This document shows positions 50,210 through 59,992 of a stretch of 64,000 nt of DNA, piece after piece (the stretch's first letter is position 1; the number at the start of each line of letters is the position of its first letter). The translations under genes were made by a program, and so were the position numbers. The notes beneath the pieces were generated by a model, which did not search any database, was not told where the DNA came from, and saw nothing but the letters and a program-made list of their open reading frames with translations. The DNA is from Telmatospirillum siberiense (GTDB lineage Bacteria > Pseudomonadota > Alphaproteobacteria > Rhodospirillales > Magnetospirillaceae): NCBI RefSeq assembly GCF_002845745.1, contig NZ_PIUM01000026.1:1-64000 (forward strand). Direction: 5' to 3'.

Positions 50210-52633
50210 ATGACGAAACTATCTGAACATGCGTTGCGCGGAGTACTGGCGGCGGCCCTCATGGGGGCTCCGGCGATGATGGTCGGATCCATGCCGGCGC
50301 CCGCCCGGGCCCAGGCAGCCGCCATGCTTTCGTTCGATATTCCGGCGCAGCCGTTGATCCCGGCCCTGGTGGCGTTTTCGGACCGGAGCGGCCTGCAACT
50401 GTTCTTCGATTCCGCCCTTGCCCGCGACCTGAAATCCCCCGGCGCGTCCGGGACCATGACCACCGAGACGGCCTTGCGCCGGTTGCTGTCCGGTACGGGC
50501 ATGACCTATCGCTTCACCAACGCCGGCACGGTGACACTGGAAAGGGTCGCCACCGATGGGGCCATGACACTGGATCCGGTGACGGTGGAGGGCGGCACGG
50601 GGACGCTGGCCGAGGAAAGCGCCACCGGCCCCGTTCAGGGCTATGTGGCCAAGCGCGGCGCCAGCGCCACGAAAACCGACACCCCGCTGCTGGAAACGCC
50701 GCAATCCGTCTCGGTCATCGGTCGAGAACAGCTCGACGAGCGCAACGTCGCCACGCTGAATGACGCCCTGCATTACACCGCCGGCGTCTCGACCTATTAC
50801 AGCAACGACACACGCAATGACGCCTTCAACATTCGCGGCTTCAGCTCGGACTTCTTCTATCTCGACGGCACCCGTCTTCCCGCCGTTCCGGGACGCGCGC
50901 TGGATCAATGGCGCATCGATCCCTACCAGCTCGAACGCATCGAGGTCCTCAAAGGTCCGGCATCGGTGGCCTACGGCCTCGGCGAACCGGGCGGAATGGT
51001 CAGCATGGTTTCCAAGATGCCGACCGACTATAGCCGTGGCCAGGTCGACCTGCTGGCGGGGTCCTACAATCACTTCGGAAGCGGCGTTGATATGTCGGGC
51101 CCGGTCGATGCCGAAGGCCGTGTGCTTTATCGCGCCATCGCCATGCAAAGCTACAGCGAAAACCAGGTCGATGATGTCAAGGGAACCCGAACCTTGCTCG
51201 CGCCGTCAGCCACGTTCCGTCTCAACGACCGGACCTCGGTCACGATGATGGCCAGCTATCTGCGCGACGACACCATGGATTCGAACAATTTCCTGCCCTA
51301 TTACGGAAGCGTCAAGCCGACCAGCCAGGGACAGCGGATTTCGACCAGCCTGTCGACCAGCAATCCCGGATATGAAAACTACGACAAGACCCAGTATTCG
51401 GCGTCCTACCTCCTCGACCATCGCTTCAATGACGACTGGGCATACAAGCAGAATTTCCGCTATGCCCACCTCGACCTGGACAACCAGGCGATGTTCGGCT
51501 ACGCGCTAAGCGGCGACCAGCAATCGATCCGGCGAGCCGTCATGAATTTGAAGTCGAATTTCGACGTGGTCGATCTCGATAATCAAATTCTCGGCAAGGT
51601 AAAAACCGGCCCCATCGATCATTCTCTTTTGTTCGGGTTCAATTTCACCAACCAGAATTTCGACGACAATGAGGGTTTTACCTATTCCGGCTATACTCTC
51701 AATCTCTATAACCCCACCACGCTGAACGATCCGGTAGCCAAGCCCCCCTTCAACGATACCCAGACCCGCCAGACCCAGCAGCAGTACGGTTTCTACGTTC
51801 AGGATCAGATGAAGTACGATCGGTGGATCCTGGTGCTGAGCGGGCGCCGCGACCAGGTTTCTTCCGTTACCCGGGACCTGCTGAGCGAGACCAAGGAACG
51901 ACAGGACGATGGCGCGTTCAGCGGCCGGGCGGCCGCCATGTATCTGTTCGACGGGGGCGCAGCGCCTTATGCCAGCTATTCCTCGTCGTTTCAGCCGCTA
52001 ACCGGAACGGACGCTTATCATCAGGCATACGATCCGCTGTTCTCAAGACAGGCCGAGGTCGGCGTCAAGTATCAGCCGGATTTCGCCAACGCCACCTTCA
52101 CCACCTCGCTCTTCGATCTGCGTCAAAACAACACTTTGACCGCGGCGTCCGATCCGAGCTTGACGGGCTATGTCCAGGCCGGACAGGTCCGCAGCCGGGG
52201 CGTGGAATTCGAGGCGACGGCTCAACTGACGGAAAACATCAGGATCCTGGGTGCCTATACCCGCCAAAGCGTAAAGACCACCAAGGGCAGCGAAACCGAT
52301 ACGGCGGTCGGCAAGGTGCCCACCGCGACTCCCCGACAACTCGCCTCGCTCTGGCTCGACTACACGATCAAGCATGGCCCGTTCAGTGGCTTGGGTTTCG
52401 GCTCGGGAGCGCAATATGTCGGAGCGACCTACGCCAATGCTGACAACAGCTTGAGAGTCGATCCGTTCGCGGTCGTCGATGCGGCCGGCCACTACGATAT
52501 CGAGCATTGGCGGTTCGTGCTTTCGGCAAACAATCTGTCGGACGAGATCTATGTCGCCCGTTGCGGCAACGTCACTCGTTGCCAATACGGCCTGCGCCGT
52601 AACGTCATGCTCACCGCCCGCTATTCCTGGTAA
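50210..52633 (+). CDS. TonB-dependent siderophore receptor with STN domain
   Basis: An 807-residue outer-membrane receptor of the FecA/FpvA signalling type. A signal peptide ends near PAPARAQA. The STN domain (about 40-105, FDIPAQPLIPALVAFSDRSGLQLFFD) talks to FecR. The plug reads TDTPLLETPQSVSVIGREQLDERN to IEVLKGPASVAYGLGEPGGMV. The 22-strand barrel ends in VMLTARYSW with terminal aromatic. ATG 50210 has GGAG six bases before and is preferred to upstream in-frame ATGs at 50162 and 50192. A near-perfect 20-bp palindrome centred on GATC lies at 50158-50177. It imports a ferric siderophore; the exact one is unknown. Confidence 0.9.
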   Translation: MTKLSEHALRGVLAAALMGAPAMMVGSMPAPARAQAAAMLSFDIPAQPLIPALVAFSDRSGLQLFFDSALARDLKSPGASGTMTTETALRRLLSGTGMTYRFTNAGTVTLERVATDGAMTLDPVTVEGGTGTLAEESATGPVQGYVAKRGASATKTDTPLLETPQSVSVIGREQLDERNVATLNDALHYTAGVSTYYSNDTRNDAFNIRGFSSDFFYLDGTRLPAVPGRALDQWRIDPYQLERIEVLKGPASVAYGLGEPGGMVSMVSKMPTDYSRGQVDLLAGSYNHFGSGVDMSGPVDAEGRVLYRAIAMQSYSENQVDDVKGTRTLLAPSATFRLNDRTSVTMMASYLRDDTMDSNNFLPYYGSVKPTSQGQRISTSLSTSNPGYENYDKTQYSASYLLDHRFNDDWAYKQNFRYAHLDLDNQAMFGYALSGDQQSIRRAVMNLKSNFDVVDLDNQILGKVKTGPIDHSLLFGFNFTNQNFDDNEGFTYSGYTLNLYNPTTLNDPVAKPPFNDTQTRQTQQQYGFYVQDQMKYDRWILVLSGRRDQVSSVTRDLLSETKERQDDGAFSGRAAAMYLFDGGAAPYASYSSSFQPLTGTDAYHQAYDPLFSRQAEVGVKYQPDFANATFTTSLFDLRQNNTLTAASDPSLTGYVQAGQVRSRGVEFEATAQLTENIRILGAYTRQSVKTTKGSETDTAVGKVPTATPRQLASLWLDYTIKHGPFSGLGFGSGAQYVGATYANADNSLRVDPFAVVDAAGHYDIEHWRFVLSANNLSDEIYVARCGNVTRCQYGLRRNVMLTARYSW

Positions 52634-52642
52634 ATCCCCCCC

Positions 52643-52671
52643 GCCGCCTGGGCCGCGATGGCCCGGGCGGC
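52643..52671 (+). terminator. GC-rich hairpin after the receptor gene
   Basis: GCCGCCTGGGCC (52643-52654) pairs with GGCCCGGGCGGC (52660-52671), one wobble, five-base loop. It lies 9 bases after the receptor stop. No T-tract, so it may attenuate rather than fully stop transcription into the PepSY gene. Confidence 0.4.
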
Positions 52672-52776
52672 TTGCAACAAGCCCTGGATCACATGGATAG
52701 ACCTTCATTGCCAAGCCAAGACAAGCCGTTTGAAAAGACGGATGAACACCATTTCCCGCGCTTCCGGGAACAGCCC

Positions 52777-54399
52777 ATGAACCGGTCCGCGCCACGGCGC
52801 CTGTGGTTCCTGTGGCACTCCTGGCTGGCCCTGCCCATCTGGGTGTTCCTGCTGTTCGTCTGCGTCACCGGGACCATCGCCACGATCGACAAGGAAATCT
52901 TATGGCTGATCGATCCCGCCGTGCGGGCCGACCACGAGAATGGGACGGTCCGCAAGCCGCTGAACGCGGTTGCGGAGGACATCCACCGCCAGCTTCCGAA
53001 TGCCGCCATCGCCGGCATCGCTTTCGGCGAACCCTACATGGCCCTGAAGGTGAGCCTCTACACGCCGGACGGGGCCGACACCACGGCCTGGGTCAATCCT
53101 TATAGCGGAATCATCCAGCGTATTTCGCACGGGATCAACTTCTCGGACTTCGTGGTGTCCTTGCACGGCTGGCTGCTGATGCCCTGGACGAAGGGAACAC
53201 CGATCGGCTGGTATGCGGTGACCCTGCTGGGGGTACCGCTGCTGGGATCGGCGATCACCGGGATGGTGATCTTCAAGCGTTTCTGGCGGACCTACATAAC
53301 ATGGCCGAAGCTGCGGTTCCGCCAGGGCGCACGCCTGTTCTGGGGCGATCTGCACCGGCTGGCGGGCGCGTGGAGCCTGTGGTTCATCATCATCATCGCC
53401 GTCACCGGCCTGTGGTTCCTGGTGCGGGGAGTGATGTACGATCTGCATGTGCCGGTGGGCATGGAAGCGCCGGACATTCCCCGGCGCGAGGTTCCGTCGC
53501 GCAAAGCCGGCGAACCCTTGCCGGAAATCGACATCGACGGCGCCCTTGCCGCCGTCCGGACCGCCCGACCGGAAACCCGCCCCCTGGCCGTTATCCTGCC
53601 CGAACACGCGCGCGGCACGATTTCCGTCTACAGCCGCTCCGCTTTTCCCCTGCTGGCGGAAGAGGCCTGGGTTCACCCCTACAGCGGTGATGTCTTGATG
53701 GTGCGCGACTGGCGGAACGCCCGAACCTCCGAAGTGATCTCCACCCTCAACGCCAGTCTGCATTTCGGTAATTTCGCCGGCCTCCCGGTCAAATTGGTCT
53801 GGACATTCTTCGGCGCACTGCTCTCCACGCTGGTCGCCACGGGCACGGTGATCGGGGCCAGGCGCGCGGCGAAAGCAAGCCGCGAGATCCTGGCCACGGC
53901 CTCGCCCCTCGCCGGCGGCCCCCGCCGAGCGAGGTTCCGATGGCGCTTCTATCTCGGCGGCCTCGTCCTGATCCTGCCGCTGATGTCGTTTCCCCGCTAT
54001 TTCACCGAGGTTTCCGCCCCGCCCCTGGGGGCGCACATCCTGCCCGGGCGAGAGGTGGGTCCGTTCCGGGTCACCCTGGCCGAAGTCATCCCGGGGGCAC
54101 CCCGGCTCAGCGAACAGGGAGGCCTTCTCAAAGACTATGCCTTGCATATCGAAAACGGCTACCCGGACCGCATCCGCCTCGCCTATCTTCGCCGGGGCAA
54201 GCCGCCCCATGAGCGCAATCTGGGAGAAATCCTGGAAGGCAACCCCTATCGCCTGCATGGAAAGGTGCGTTTCCCGCCAACCCTCAAATCCTCCGACAGC
54301 CTGTGGCTGACCATCGAGGAATGGGACGGAACCCTGCACCAGACCTCCTGGCCTTTGGCCGAAGTCATGCAGGGCGTGACGTTCGGTGGAGAGTCCTGA
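52777..54399 (+). CDS. PepSY-domain iron-regulated membrane protein (PiuB-like)
   Basis: A 540-residue inner-membrane protein of the PepSY_TM family. Helix 1 contains FLWHSWLALPIWVFLLFVCVTGTIATIDKE. The PepSY pieces are AIAGIAFGEPYMALKVSLYTPDG and WVNPYSGIIQRISHGINFSDFVVSLHGWLL, and later helices include WFIIIIAVTGLWFLVRG, VWTFFGALLSTLVATGTVI and FYLGGLVLILPLMSF. Such proteins accompany siderophore receptors and are thought to reduce or release ferric siderophores. In-frame starts at 52672 (TTG) and 52693 (ATG) exist; 52777 is chosen as it directly precedes helix 1, but this is uncertain. It follows the receptor gene in the same direction. Confidence 0.83.
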   Translation: MNRSAPRRLWFLWHSWLALPIWVFLLFVCVTGTIATIDKEILWLIDPAVRADHENGTVRKPLNAVAEDIHRQLPNAAIAGIAFGEPYMALKVSLYTPDGADTTAWVNPYSGIIQRISHGINFSDFVVSLHGWLLMPWTKGTPIGWYAVTLLGVPLLGSAITGMVIFKRFWRTYITWPKLRFRQGARLFWGDLHRLAGAWSLWFIIIIAVTGLWFLVRGVMYDLHVPVGMEAPDIPRREVPSRKAGEPLPEIDIDGALAAVRTARPETRPLAVILPEHARGTISVYSRSAFPLLAEEAWVHPYSGDVLMVRDWRNARTSEVISTLNASLHFGNFAGLPVKLVWTFFGALLSTLVATGTVIGARRAAKASREILATASPLAGGPRRARFRWRFYLGGLVLILPLMSFPRYFTEVSAPPLGAHILPGREVGPFRVTLAEVIPGAPRLSEQGGLLKDYALHIENGYPDRIRLAYLRRGKPPHERNLGEILEGNPYRLHGKVRFPPTLKSSDSLWLTIEEWDGTLHQTSWPLAEVMQGVTFGGES

Positions 54400-54466
54400 C
54401 GGGAAGCATTCTCCACGGAGTTCCGCCACGAAAGGCGGCATGACGAAGAACCTTCGAAATGAAAAT

Positions 54467-54485
54467 AAAACGGGTGTCCCGTTTT
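54467..54485. terminator. Bidirectional intrinsic terminator
   Basis: AAAACGGG (54467-54474), loop TGT, CCCGTTTT (54478-54485) is a perfect 8-bp stem flanked by A and T runs. It lies between the convergent PepSY and LysR genes and can stop both. Confidence 0.75.
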
Positions 54486-54494
54486 CTTCCAAAG

Positions 54495-55403
54495 CTAAAT
54501 CCGCCCCTGCTGGATTTGCAGGGCTTGGCGAAAATAGTCCCGAAATGCGATCTGAATTGGCGTCATTTCGGCGTCGCGCGCCCAGGCCAATCCGACATCC
54601 ATCGGCGGAATGGGGAGGCTGGGATTGATCCTCTCGATCCGTTTTCCGTCAAGGGACCAGGGGCGGTAGACCATGTCCGAAAGCAGCGTCACCCCCTGAC
54701 CGTCGGCCACCATCGAGCGAACCGCCTCGACCGATGATGTCCGCAGCAAGACGTTGGGGCGCGACGCCGCATTGGGCCAATATTTCTGTGTCGTTTGCGC
54801 CGCCTCATCGACCGTCAGCATGATATAGGGCTCGTCGACGAACAGCTCGAAGGACACCTCGCGCGCCTGTAACAGGGGATGGCGCGAACAGACCCACAGG
54901 CGCCGCGTCGAACTCAGCAGCGTCTCCGAGGCGATCTCAAGATTGCTCAGATTCGACGTCAGGAGCACCGCCATGTCGTAGCGGCGCCCCAGAAGCCCAT
55001 CCTCGATCGCCTCGCGGCTCATCTCGTGAATCTTGACGGTGAGGTCCGGGAAAAGGCGTCGGATCCGCCCCAGGTGATAGGGGAGGAAATAACCGAGCAC
55101 GGTATAAGTGGCGGCCACCGTGATGGTGCCCCTGATTTCCATTTGTGGGGTGGCAAGGCTCAGCGCCTCTTCCATCTTGGCCATGATTTCGTAGGCGTGC
55201 GACAGGAAGCGGCGCCCCGTGTCCGTCAACTCCATGCCATAGGGCATTCGCTGGAACAGATCGACCCCCAGGGTCATCTCCAGTTCCTTGATCGCCGTCG
55301 TGACAGCCGATTGCGAAATCGCCAGGGCGACCGCGGCCTGCGAAATCTGCCCGAGTTCGGCCGTCGCCACGAAATAACGAATTTGCTTGAAACTAAGAGC
55401 CAT
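54495..55403 (-). CDS. LysR-type transcriptional regulator
   Basis: A 302-residue LTTR. The winged HTH (about 1-65) has LSFKQIRYFVATAELGQISQAAVALAISQSAVTTAIKELE. The substrate-binding-like domain has ITVAATYTVLGYFLPYHLGRIRRLFPDL, YDMAVLLTSNL and VADGQGVTLLSDMVY. ATG 55403 is the normal LTTR start; the frame stays open to 55454. It is divergent from the channel-pxp-transport cluster with a 282-base intergenic region containing palindromes, so it probably activates that cluster in response to the substrate or an intermediate. Confidence 0.9.
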   Translation of the reverse strand: MALSFKQIRYFVATAELGQISQAAVALAISQSAVTTAIKELEMTLGVDLFQRMPYGMELTDTGRRFLSHAYEIMAKMEEALSLATPQMEIRGTITVAATYTVLGYFLPYHLGRIRRLFPDLTVKIHEMSREAIEDGLLGRRYDMAVLLTSNLSNLEIASETLLSSTRRLWVCSRHPLLQAREVSFELFVDEPYIMLTVDEAAQTTQKYWPNAASRPNVLLRTSSVEAVRSMVADGQGVTLLSDMVYRPWSLDGKRIERINPSLPIPPMDVGLAWARDAEMTPIQIAFRDYFRQALQIQQGRI

Positions 55404-55448
55404 ACCGCACCACCAGAACGCCTGCCTTCGATATTTCCAATAATCAAT

Positions 55449-55589
55449 GCACAATATTTGTGCGTATGCAATTTTTGAGCAAAAAATAGGCCGTTTTGCG
55501 CTTTTTCCGGAAAATTCGCGTCTTTCGATATCAATTTATCCGAAAACGGCATGTCCAAAAATCGAATTTTTCAAAGATGAGGTTCATCT
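55449..55589. promoter_or_regulatory. Palindromes in the LysR/pxp divergent region
   Basis: GCACAATATTTGTGC (55449-55463) is a perfect 6-3-6 inverted repeat, 45 bases from the LysR start codon and of the size and base composition of a LysR-box. AGATGA-GGT-TCATCT (55575-55589) is a second perfect 6-3-6 repeat nearer the channel gene. The region is AT-rich, fitting divergent promoters. No gene lies in it. Confidence 0.5.
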
Positions 55590-55685
55590 CTAAGCTTTTC
55601 GACAGTGGGAACAGGGGACGCCGGGCACTTCCCGCTCGATGCCCCCATTGGGGAAATTCATGATGGAATTCAAAGGGGACCGCTC

Positions 55686-56600
55686 ATGAGAAGCCTGTCT
55701 TGCGTGGCCATTACCGTTATCGGCCTGGGCACCTTGTTCTCGCCCGCTCAGGCGAAGGAATTATGGACACCCTATCTGCGTGGCGTTGACGAGGGTCTGG
55801 CCTCAGGCGCCCTGCCCCCCGCCGGCGTCTACGGCGTTTTGAACAATTACTGGGCCGGCTACGATCAATATGACAGCAAGGGGCACAAGACGGGCCTCAA
55901 GCTGGACGCCTTGATCGAGGTCCCCGTCGTGCTGTGGGTAACCGGACTGAAGGTCCTGGGAGCCGATTACGCCGTCGCCCTGGCTCAGCCCTTCGACTAC
56001 ACCAACGTCAAGATGGCCGGGGCTTCCAGCCTGTCCAACAACGCCCATTGGGGCAACTTCAATACCATCCTGGTCCCGGGACAGTTGTCCTGGAGCCTTC
56101 CCAACGACCTCCATGTCAAAACCGGCCTGTCCGTCTATCTCGACGACGCCAGTTCCTCGCCCGCCCATCCGCCGTCGGGCGGTGGCGTCGGCGCCGGCAA
56201 CGGACATTGGTCGCTGCAGCCGGACCTTGGCATCAGCTGGCTGCACGACGACTGGAATCTCAGCCTGGAGGTCCATTACGACGTCAATTTCGAGGATGGG
56301 AAGACCCATTACACCTCGGGTGATGATATTTCGGTCGACTACACCCTGGCCAAGACCATCGGAAAATGGACGGTGGGTCTGGGCGCCCATCAGCAAAACC
56401 AGATCACCAGCGACAGCGGAGCCGGGGCCGCCGGTTGCGCCACCAAGAACGGTTGCAAGGTGAATAATTACGGAATGGGTCCGCTCGTCGGCTATCAATT
56501 CACCGACATCAGCATCATGGCCGAATACAACCACAATCTATACGCCGAAAATGACGTCGCAGGCGAAATATTCAACGTAAGACTTGTGACAAAGTTTTAG
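55686..56600 (+). CDS. Outer-membrane channel, phenol MetA-pathway family
   Basis: A 304-residue beta-barrel protein with a signal peptide ([19 protein letters not shown]). Tracts such as [63 protein letters not shown] and [20 protein letters not shown] follow the Phenol_MetA_deg (transport) pattern. The chain ends in an aromatic (VTKF), as outer-membrane proteins do. It probably lets a small organic substrate cross the outer membrane. AAGGGGA precedes ATG 55686. It is the first gene of the pxp cluster. Confidence 0.75.
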   Translation: MRSLSCVAITVIGLGTLFSPAQAKELWTPYLRGVDEGLASGALPPAGVYGVLNNYWAGYDQYDSKGHKTGLKLDALIEVPVVLWVTGLKVLGADYAVALAQPFDYTNVKMAGASSLSNNAHWGNFNTILVPGQLSWSLPNDLHVKTGLSVYLDDASSSPAHPPSGGGVGAGNGHWSLQPDLGISWLHDDWNLSLEVHYDVNFEDGKTHYTSGDDISVDYTLAKTIGKWTVGLGAHQQNQITSDSGAGAAGCATKNGCKVNNYGMGPLVGYQFTDISIMAEYNHNLYAENDVAGEIFNVRLVTKF

Positions 56601-56646
56601 TAAAAAGAAAATTTCTTCAATTAAACATACAAACGGAAGGTTTTTC

Positions 56647-57447
56647 ATGTTGCATCAGGCGGTGGACGTGAACTGTGATCTTGGCGAAGGCTTTGGCCAT
56701 TGGTCGTTGGGCGAAACCCCGGATATCGACCTTCTGCCGTTGATCAGCTCCGCCAATATCGCCACCGGCTTCCATGCCGGCGATCCGACCCGGATGGATT
56801 ACACCGTCCAGCATGCCACTCGCCTGGGCATCGGACTGGGGGCCCATCCGGGGTATCGCGACCTTGTCGGCTTCGGGCGGCGTTTCCTTGATGCCCGGGC
56901 CGACGAACTGGTCAATGACGTGCTTTATCAGCTGGGGGCCCTCAGCGAATTCGCCGGCCGCCACGGCGGCAGCCTCCAGCATGTGAAGCTGCATGGCGCG
57001 CTCTACATGCATGCGGCGGCCGACGAGGATTTCGCCACCCTGCTGATCGATACGCTGCGCCGCGTCCGCCCAGACCTTTACGTCTACTGCATGGCCGGTT
57101 CGGCCCTTCACAGGGCGGCGGAAGCCTCGGGTCACCCGGCGGTCCGCGAATTCTATGCCGACCGCGACTACGGCCGCGACGGATCCATCGTGTTCCGCCG
57201 CCAGATCGCGGCCCCCGACCCGCTGGCTCTGGCCGACAAGGTGGTGCGCGCCTGCCGGGACGGCATGGTGACCACCGTCGACGGGGAAGACATCCCGATC
57301 GCCTTCGATTCGATCTGCTTCCATTCGGATACGCCCGGCGCTCTGGCGATCGGCCGGACCATCCGCGCATCGCTTCAGCGGCACGGCATCCGAATTGCAC
57401 CGTTGATGGATGTGGTCCATCCACGGACGCCAGAGGACAAGGAGTAA
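56647..57447 (+). CDS. pxpA: LamB/YcsF family, 5-oxoprolinase subunit A-like
   Basis: A 266-residue LamB/YcsF family protein. Family tracts: [12 protein letters not shown] at the N-terminus, [66 protein letters not shown] and [15 protein letters not shown]. In E. coli PxpA works with PxpBC to open 5-oxoproline using ATP; in fungi LamB works with LamA on 2-pyrrolidinone. It is followed after 6 bases by a biotin carrier gene. The presence of BCCP and biotin carboxylase links it to the lactam-type biotin pathway. Confidence 0.88.
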   Translation: MLHQAVDVNCDLGEGFGHWSLGETPDIDLLPLISSANIATGFHAGDPTRMDYTVQHATRLGIGLGAHPGYRDLVGFGRRFLDARADELVNDVLYQLGALSEFAGRHGGSLQHVKLHGALYMHAAADEDFATLLIDTLRRVRPDLYVYCMAGSALHRAAEASGHPAVREFYADRDYGRDGSIVFRRQIAAPDPLALADKVVRACRDGMVTTVDGEDIPIAFDSICFHSDTPGALAIGRTIRASLQRHGIRIAPLMDVVHPRTPEDKE

Positions 57448-57453
57448 CACATC

Positions 57454-57699
57454 ATGGCGATTATCGTCGTTCGCGCCCCGATTCCCGGAATTTTCTATGA
57501 CAAACCGGCCCCGGATCAGCCCCCGTTCAAGACGGAAGGCGATAGCGTCGCCCCCGGCGACAGCCTGGCCCTGGTTGAGGTGATGAAGACGTTCAACCCG
57601 GTCAAATCCTCGAAAAATGGCCGCTTCGTCCGTTACCTGGTGGAAAACGAGGACGAACTGATGGCTGGTCAACCGATCGCCGAAATCGACGTGGACTGA
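57454..57699 (+). CDS. Biotin carboxyl carrier protein
   Basis: An 81-residue stand-alone biotinyl domain. The biotinylation site is the Lys in ALVEVMKTFNPVKSS at about residue 49 (E-V-M-K variant of the usual AMKM). The beta-barrel halves IVVRAPIPGIFY and LMAGQPIAEIDVD surround it. There is no N-terminal linker, so it differs from AccB. It would shuttle carboxyl groups from the adjacent biotin carboxylase to a carboxyltransferase, presumably PxpB/PxpC. Confidence 0.88.
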   Translation: MAIIVVRAPIPGIFYDKPAPDQPPFKTEGDSVAPGDSLALVEVMKTFNPVKSSKNGRFVRYLVENEDELMAGQPIAEIDVD

Positions 57700-57704
57700 G
57701 TGGG

Positions 57705-59120
57705 ATGTTCGAAATGACCGACAGAAAACCGGCCGGACGAATCCGTAGGCTCCTGGTGGCCAACCGCGGCGAAATCGCCGTCCGGATCATTCGCGCCGCC
57801 CATGAACTGGGGATTCAGACGATCCAGGTCCACAGCCAGGCCGACGGCGACATGCTGGCGGCGCGGCTGGCCGGAGAACGCATCGAGATCGGACCCTCGC
57901 GGGCCAACAAGTCCTATTTGCGGCCCGAAGCGATCCTCGACGCGGCGCGGCGGACCGGCGCCGACGCCATCCATCCCGGTTATGGCTTCCTCGCCGAAAA
58001 CGCCGAATTCGCCGACATGACCGAAAACGCCGGACTGATCTTCGTCGGCCCCTCCGGCGACATCATGCGCACCATGGGCGACAAGGCCCGGGCCCGCAAG
58101 GCCGCGGAAACCGCGGGTGTGCCGACGGTCCCGGGTAGCCGGGGCGTGGTTGCCGACGTCGACGAGGCCCTGACCCTGGCCGAGGCCATCGGTTATCCGC
58201 TGCTGCTGAAGGCCACGGCCGGCGGCGGCGGACGGGGCATCCGTCTGGCCTCCAATCCAGCCGAGCTCAAGGATTTGTTCATCCAGGCCGCCGCGGAAGC
58301 GCGTGCCGCCTTCGGGGATCCGGGGATCTACCTCGAACGCTTCATCCCCCGCGCCCGCCATATCGAGGTCCAGGTGCTGGGCGACGGCGAAAACGTCATC
58401 CATCTGTTCGAACGGGAATGCTCCCTGCAACGCCGCCGCCAGAAGATCTGGGAAGAAGCCCCCGCCGCCAGCCTCGACGACGACATCCGTCAACGCCTCT
58501 GCCGCTCGGCGCTGGAACTGGCCCGCGCGGTCCGCTATCGGGGGGCCGGCACGGTCGAATTCCTCTATGACGAGAACCGACGGGCCTTCTATTTCATCGA
58601 AATGAATACCCGGATCCAGGTCGAACATCCGGTCACCGAAATGGTCACCGGCATCGATCTGGTGCGGGAAATGATCCGCATCGCCGGCGGCCATCGGCTG
58701 TCCCTGCGTCAGGAGGATATCCGCCTGACCGGCCATGCCATCGAATGCCGGATCAATGCCGAGGATCCGGCGCTCGACTTCACGCCGGTCCCGGGGACCG
58801 TCGAAACCTTGCACATCCCCGGCGGCCCCGGCCTGCGCTTCGACACCATGCTCTATCCCGGCTACACGATCCCACCGTTCTACGATTCGCTGCTCGGCAA
58901 ACTGATCGCCTGGGATCACAGCCGTCCGCAGGCCATCAGCCGCATGGCGCGCGCCTTGCGCGAAATGCGCATCACCGGCGTGCCCACCACCTTGCCCCTG
59001 CTGCTCGAACTGACGGGCGCCGCCGATGTCCGAGAGGGCGCCGTCCACACCGGTTGGCTGGAAGAGTGGCTGGCATCGAAAACACTCGATCTCCCCCTGG
59101 AAAAGGCGGCCTGCCCATGA
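57705..59120 (+). CDS. Biotin carboxylase
   Basis: A 471-residue ATP-grasp biotin carboxylase. The N-terminal domain begins RRLLVANRGEIAVRIIRAAHELG. HPGYGFLAENAEFADM, the glycine-rich ATP loop KATAGGGGRGIRLA, RHIEVQVLGDGENVIHLFERECSLQRRRQK, FIEMNTRIQVEHPVTEMVTGIDLV and AIECRINAEDP are all present with catalytic Glu, Arg and Lys residues. It carboxylates the biotin of the upstream carrier. Starts at 57705 and 57714 are both possible. It overlaps pxpB by ATGA. No standard carboxyltransferase gene is present. Confidence 0.92.
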   Translation: MFEMTDRKPAGRIRRLLVANRGEIAVRIIRAAHELGIQTIQVHSQADGDMLAARLAGERIEIGPSRANKSYLRPEAILDAARRTGADAIHPGYGFLAENAEFADMTENAGLIFVGPSGDIMRTMGDKARARKAAETAGVPTVPGSRGVVADVDEALTLAEAIGYPLLLKATAGGGGRGIRLASNPAELKDLFIQAAAEARAAFGDPGIYLERFIPRARHIEVQVLGDGENVIHLFERECSLQRRRQKIWEEAPAASLDDDIRQRLCRSALELARAVRYRGAGTVEFLYDENRRAFYFIEMNTRIQVEHPVTEMVTGIDLVREMIRIAGGHRLSLRQEDIRLTGHAIECRINAEDPALDFTPVPGTVETLHIPGGPGLRFDTMLYPGYTIPPFYDSLLGKLIAWDHSRPQAISRMARALREMRITGVPTTLPLLLELTGAADVREGAVHTGWLEEWLASKTLDLPLEKAACP

Positions 59121-59992
59121 AACCGAGATATTCCTTTGGCGGCGACGAGCATGTCTTCGTCGAGTTCGGCGAAGAGATGTCCCTGGAGGGCTTCTTCGCC
59201 AGCATGTCGCTGACCAACGCCATCCGCGACAGCCGCATTCGCGGCGTGACCGAGATTTGTCCGGCCAACGCCACCCTGTTGGTGAAATACGATCCCGATG
59301 TCATTTCCCCCGCCGACATGATGGGGGAGATCCGCCAGTTGGAGACCGCCGCCGAAAAGACCGAGCCGGTCCTGCGGACCCGCATCATCGAGATGCCCGT
59401 CTACTACAACGATCCCTGGACCCATGAAACCCTGATGCGCTTCCGCGACCGCCATCAGGCCCCGGACGCCACCGACCTCGAATATTCGGCGAAGATTTCC
59501 GGCTATGACGACGTTTCGTCCTTCATCGGCGCCCACGCGGGCTCCCCGTGGTTCGTCTCGGCCGTCGGGTTCGTCGCGGGACTGCCCTTCATGTATCAGA
59601 TGGTCGAGCGTCCCTTGCAGATCGACGTTCCCAAATATCTGCGTCCACGGCTTGACACCCCGCGCCTGACCGTCGGCCATGGCGGCTGTTTCGGCTGCGT
59701 CTATTCGGTGCGCGGCGCCGGTGGATATCAGATGTTCGGCGTCACCCCGATGCCGATCTACGACCCTCGGCAAGAACTCAACTATCTCCGGGACTTCATG
59801 ATCTTCTTCAAGCCCGGCGACATCGTGAAATTCAAGCCGGTCGGCCGCGAGGAGTATGACGACACCGTGCGACGGGTGGATGCCAACAACTTCGAGCCGC
59901 TGATCCGGCAGGTCACCTTCAATCTCGAGGACTTCCACAAAGCCCCGACAGCCTGCAATCAAGCCTTGGAGGGCATTCTCCATGACCGTTAA
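59117..59992 (+). CDS. pxpB: PxpB/KipI-like subunit (urea carboxylase CT-like, variant)
   Basis: A 291-residue AHS1 (KipI/PxpB) family protein, longer than the usual about 220. IEMPVYYNDPWTHETLMRF, WFVSAVGFVAGLPFMYQM, and YLRPRLDTPRLTVGHGG follow the family order. The customary VPAGSVAIAG loop is replaced by VGHGGCFGCVYSVRGAGG, with two Cys. This resembles the carboxyltransferase half of urea carboxylase more than a classical 5-oxoprolinase subunit. It overlaps pxpC by 11 bases. The change suggests a substrate different from 5-oxoproline. Confidence 0.8.
   Translation: MKPRYSFGGDEHVFVEFGEEMSLEGFFASMSLTNAIRDSRIRGVTEICPANATLLVKYDPDVISPADMMGEIRQLETAAEKTEPVLRTRIIEMPVYYNDPWTHETLMRFRDRHQAPDATDLEYSAKISGYDDVSSFIGAHAGSPWFVSAVGFVAGLPFMYQMVERPLQIDVPKYLRPRLDTPRLTVGHGGCFGCVYSVRGAGGYQMFGVTPMPIYDPRQELNYLRDFMIFFKPGDIVKFKPVGREEYDDTVRRVDANNFEPLIRQVTFNLEDFHKAPTACNQALEGILHDR

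Noticed and set aside
57669-59048. Minus-strand open frame of about 460 codons opposite the biotin carboxylase
   Set aside because: Shadow of a clear ATP-grasp gene.
57454-59120. BCCP and biotin carboxylase as acetyl-CoA carboxylase subunits accB/accC
   Set aside because: The carrier lacks the AccB N-terminal linker and has VMK rather than AMKM, and both genes are coupled to pxpABC, so a pathway-specific carboxylase is more likely.
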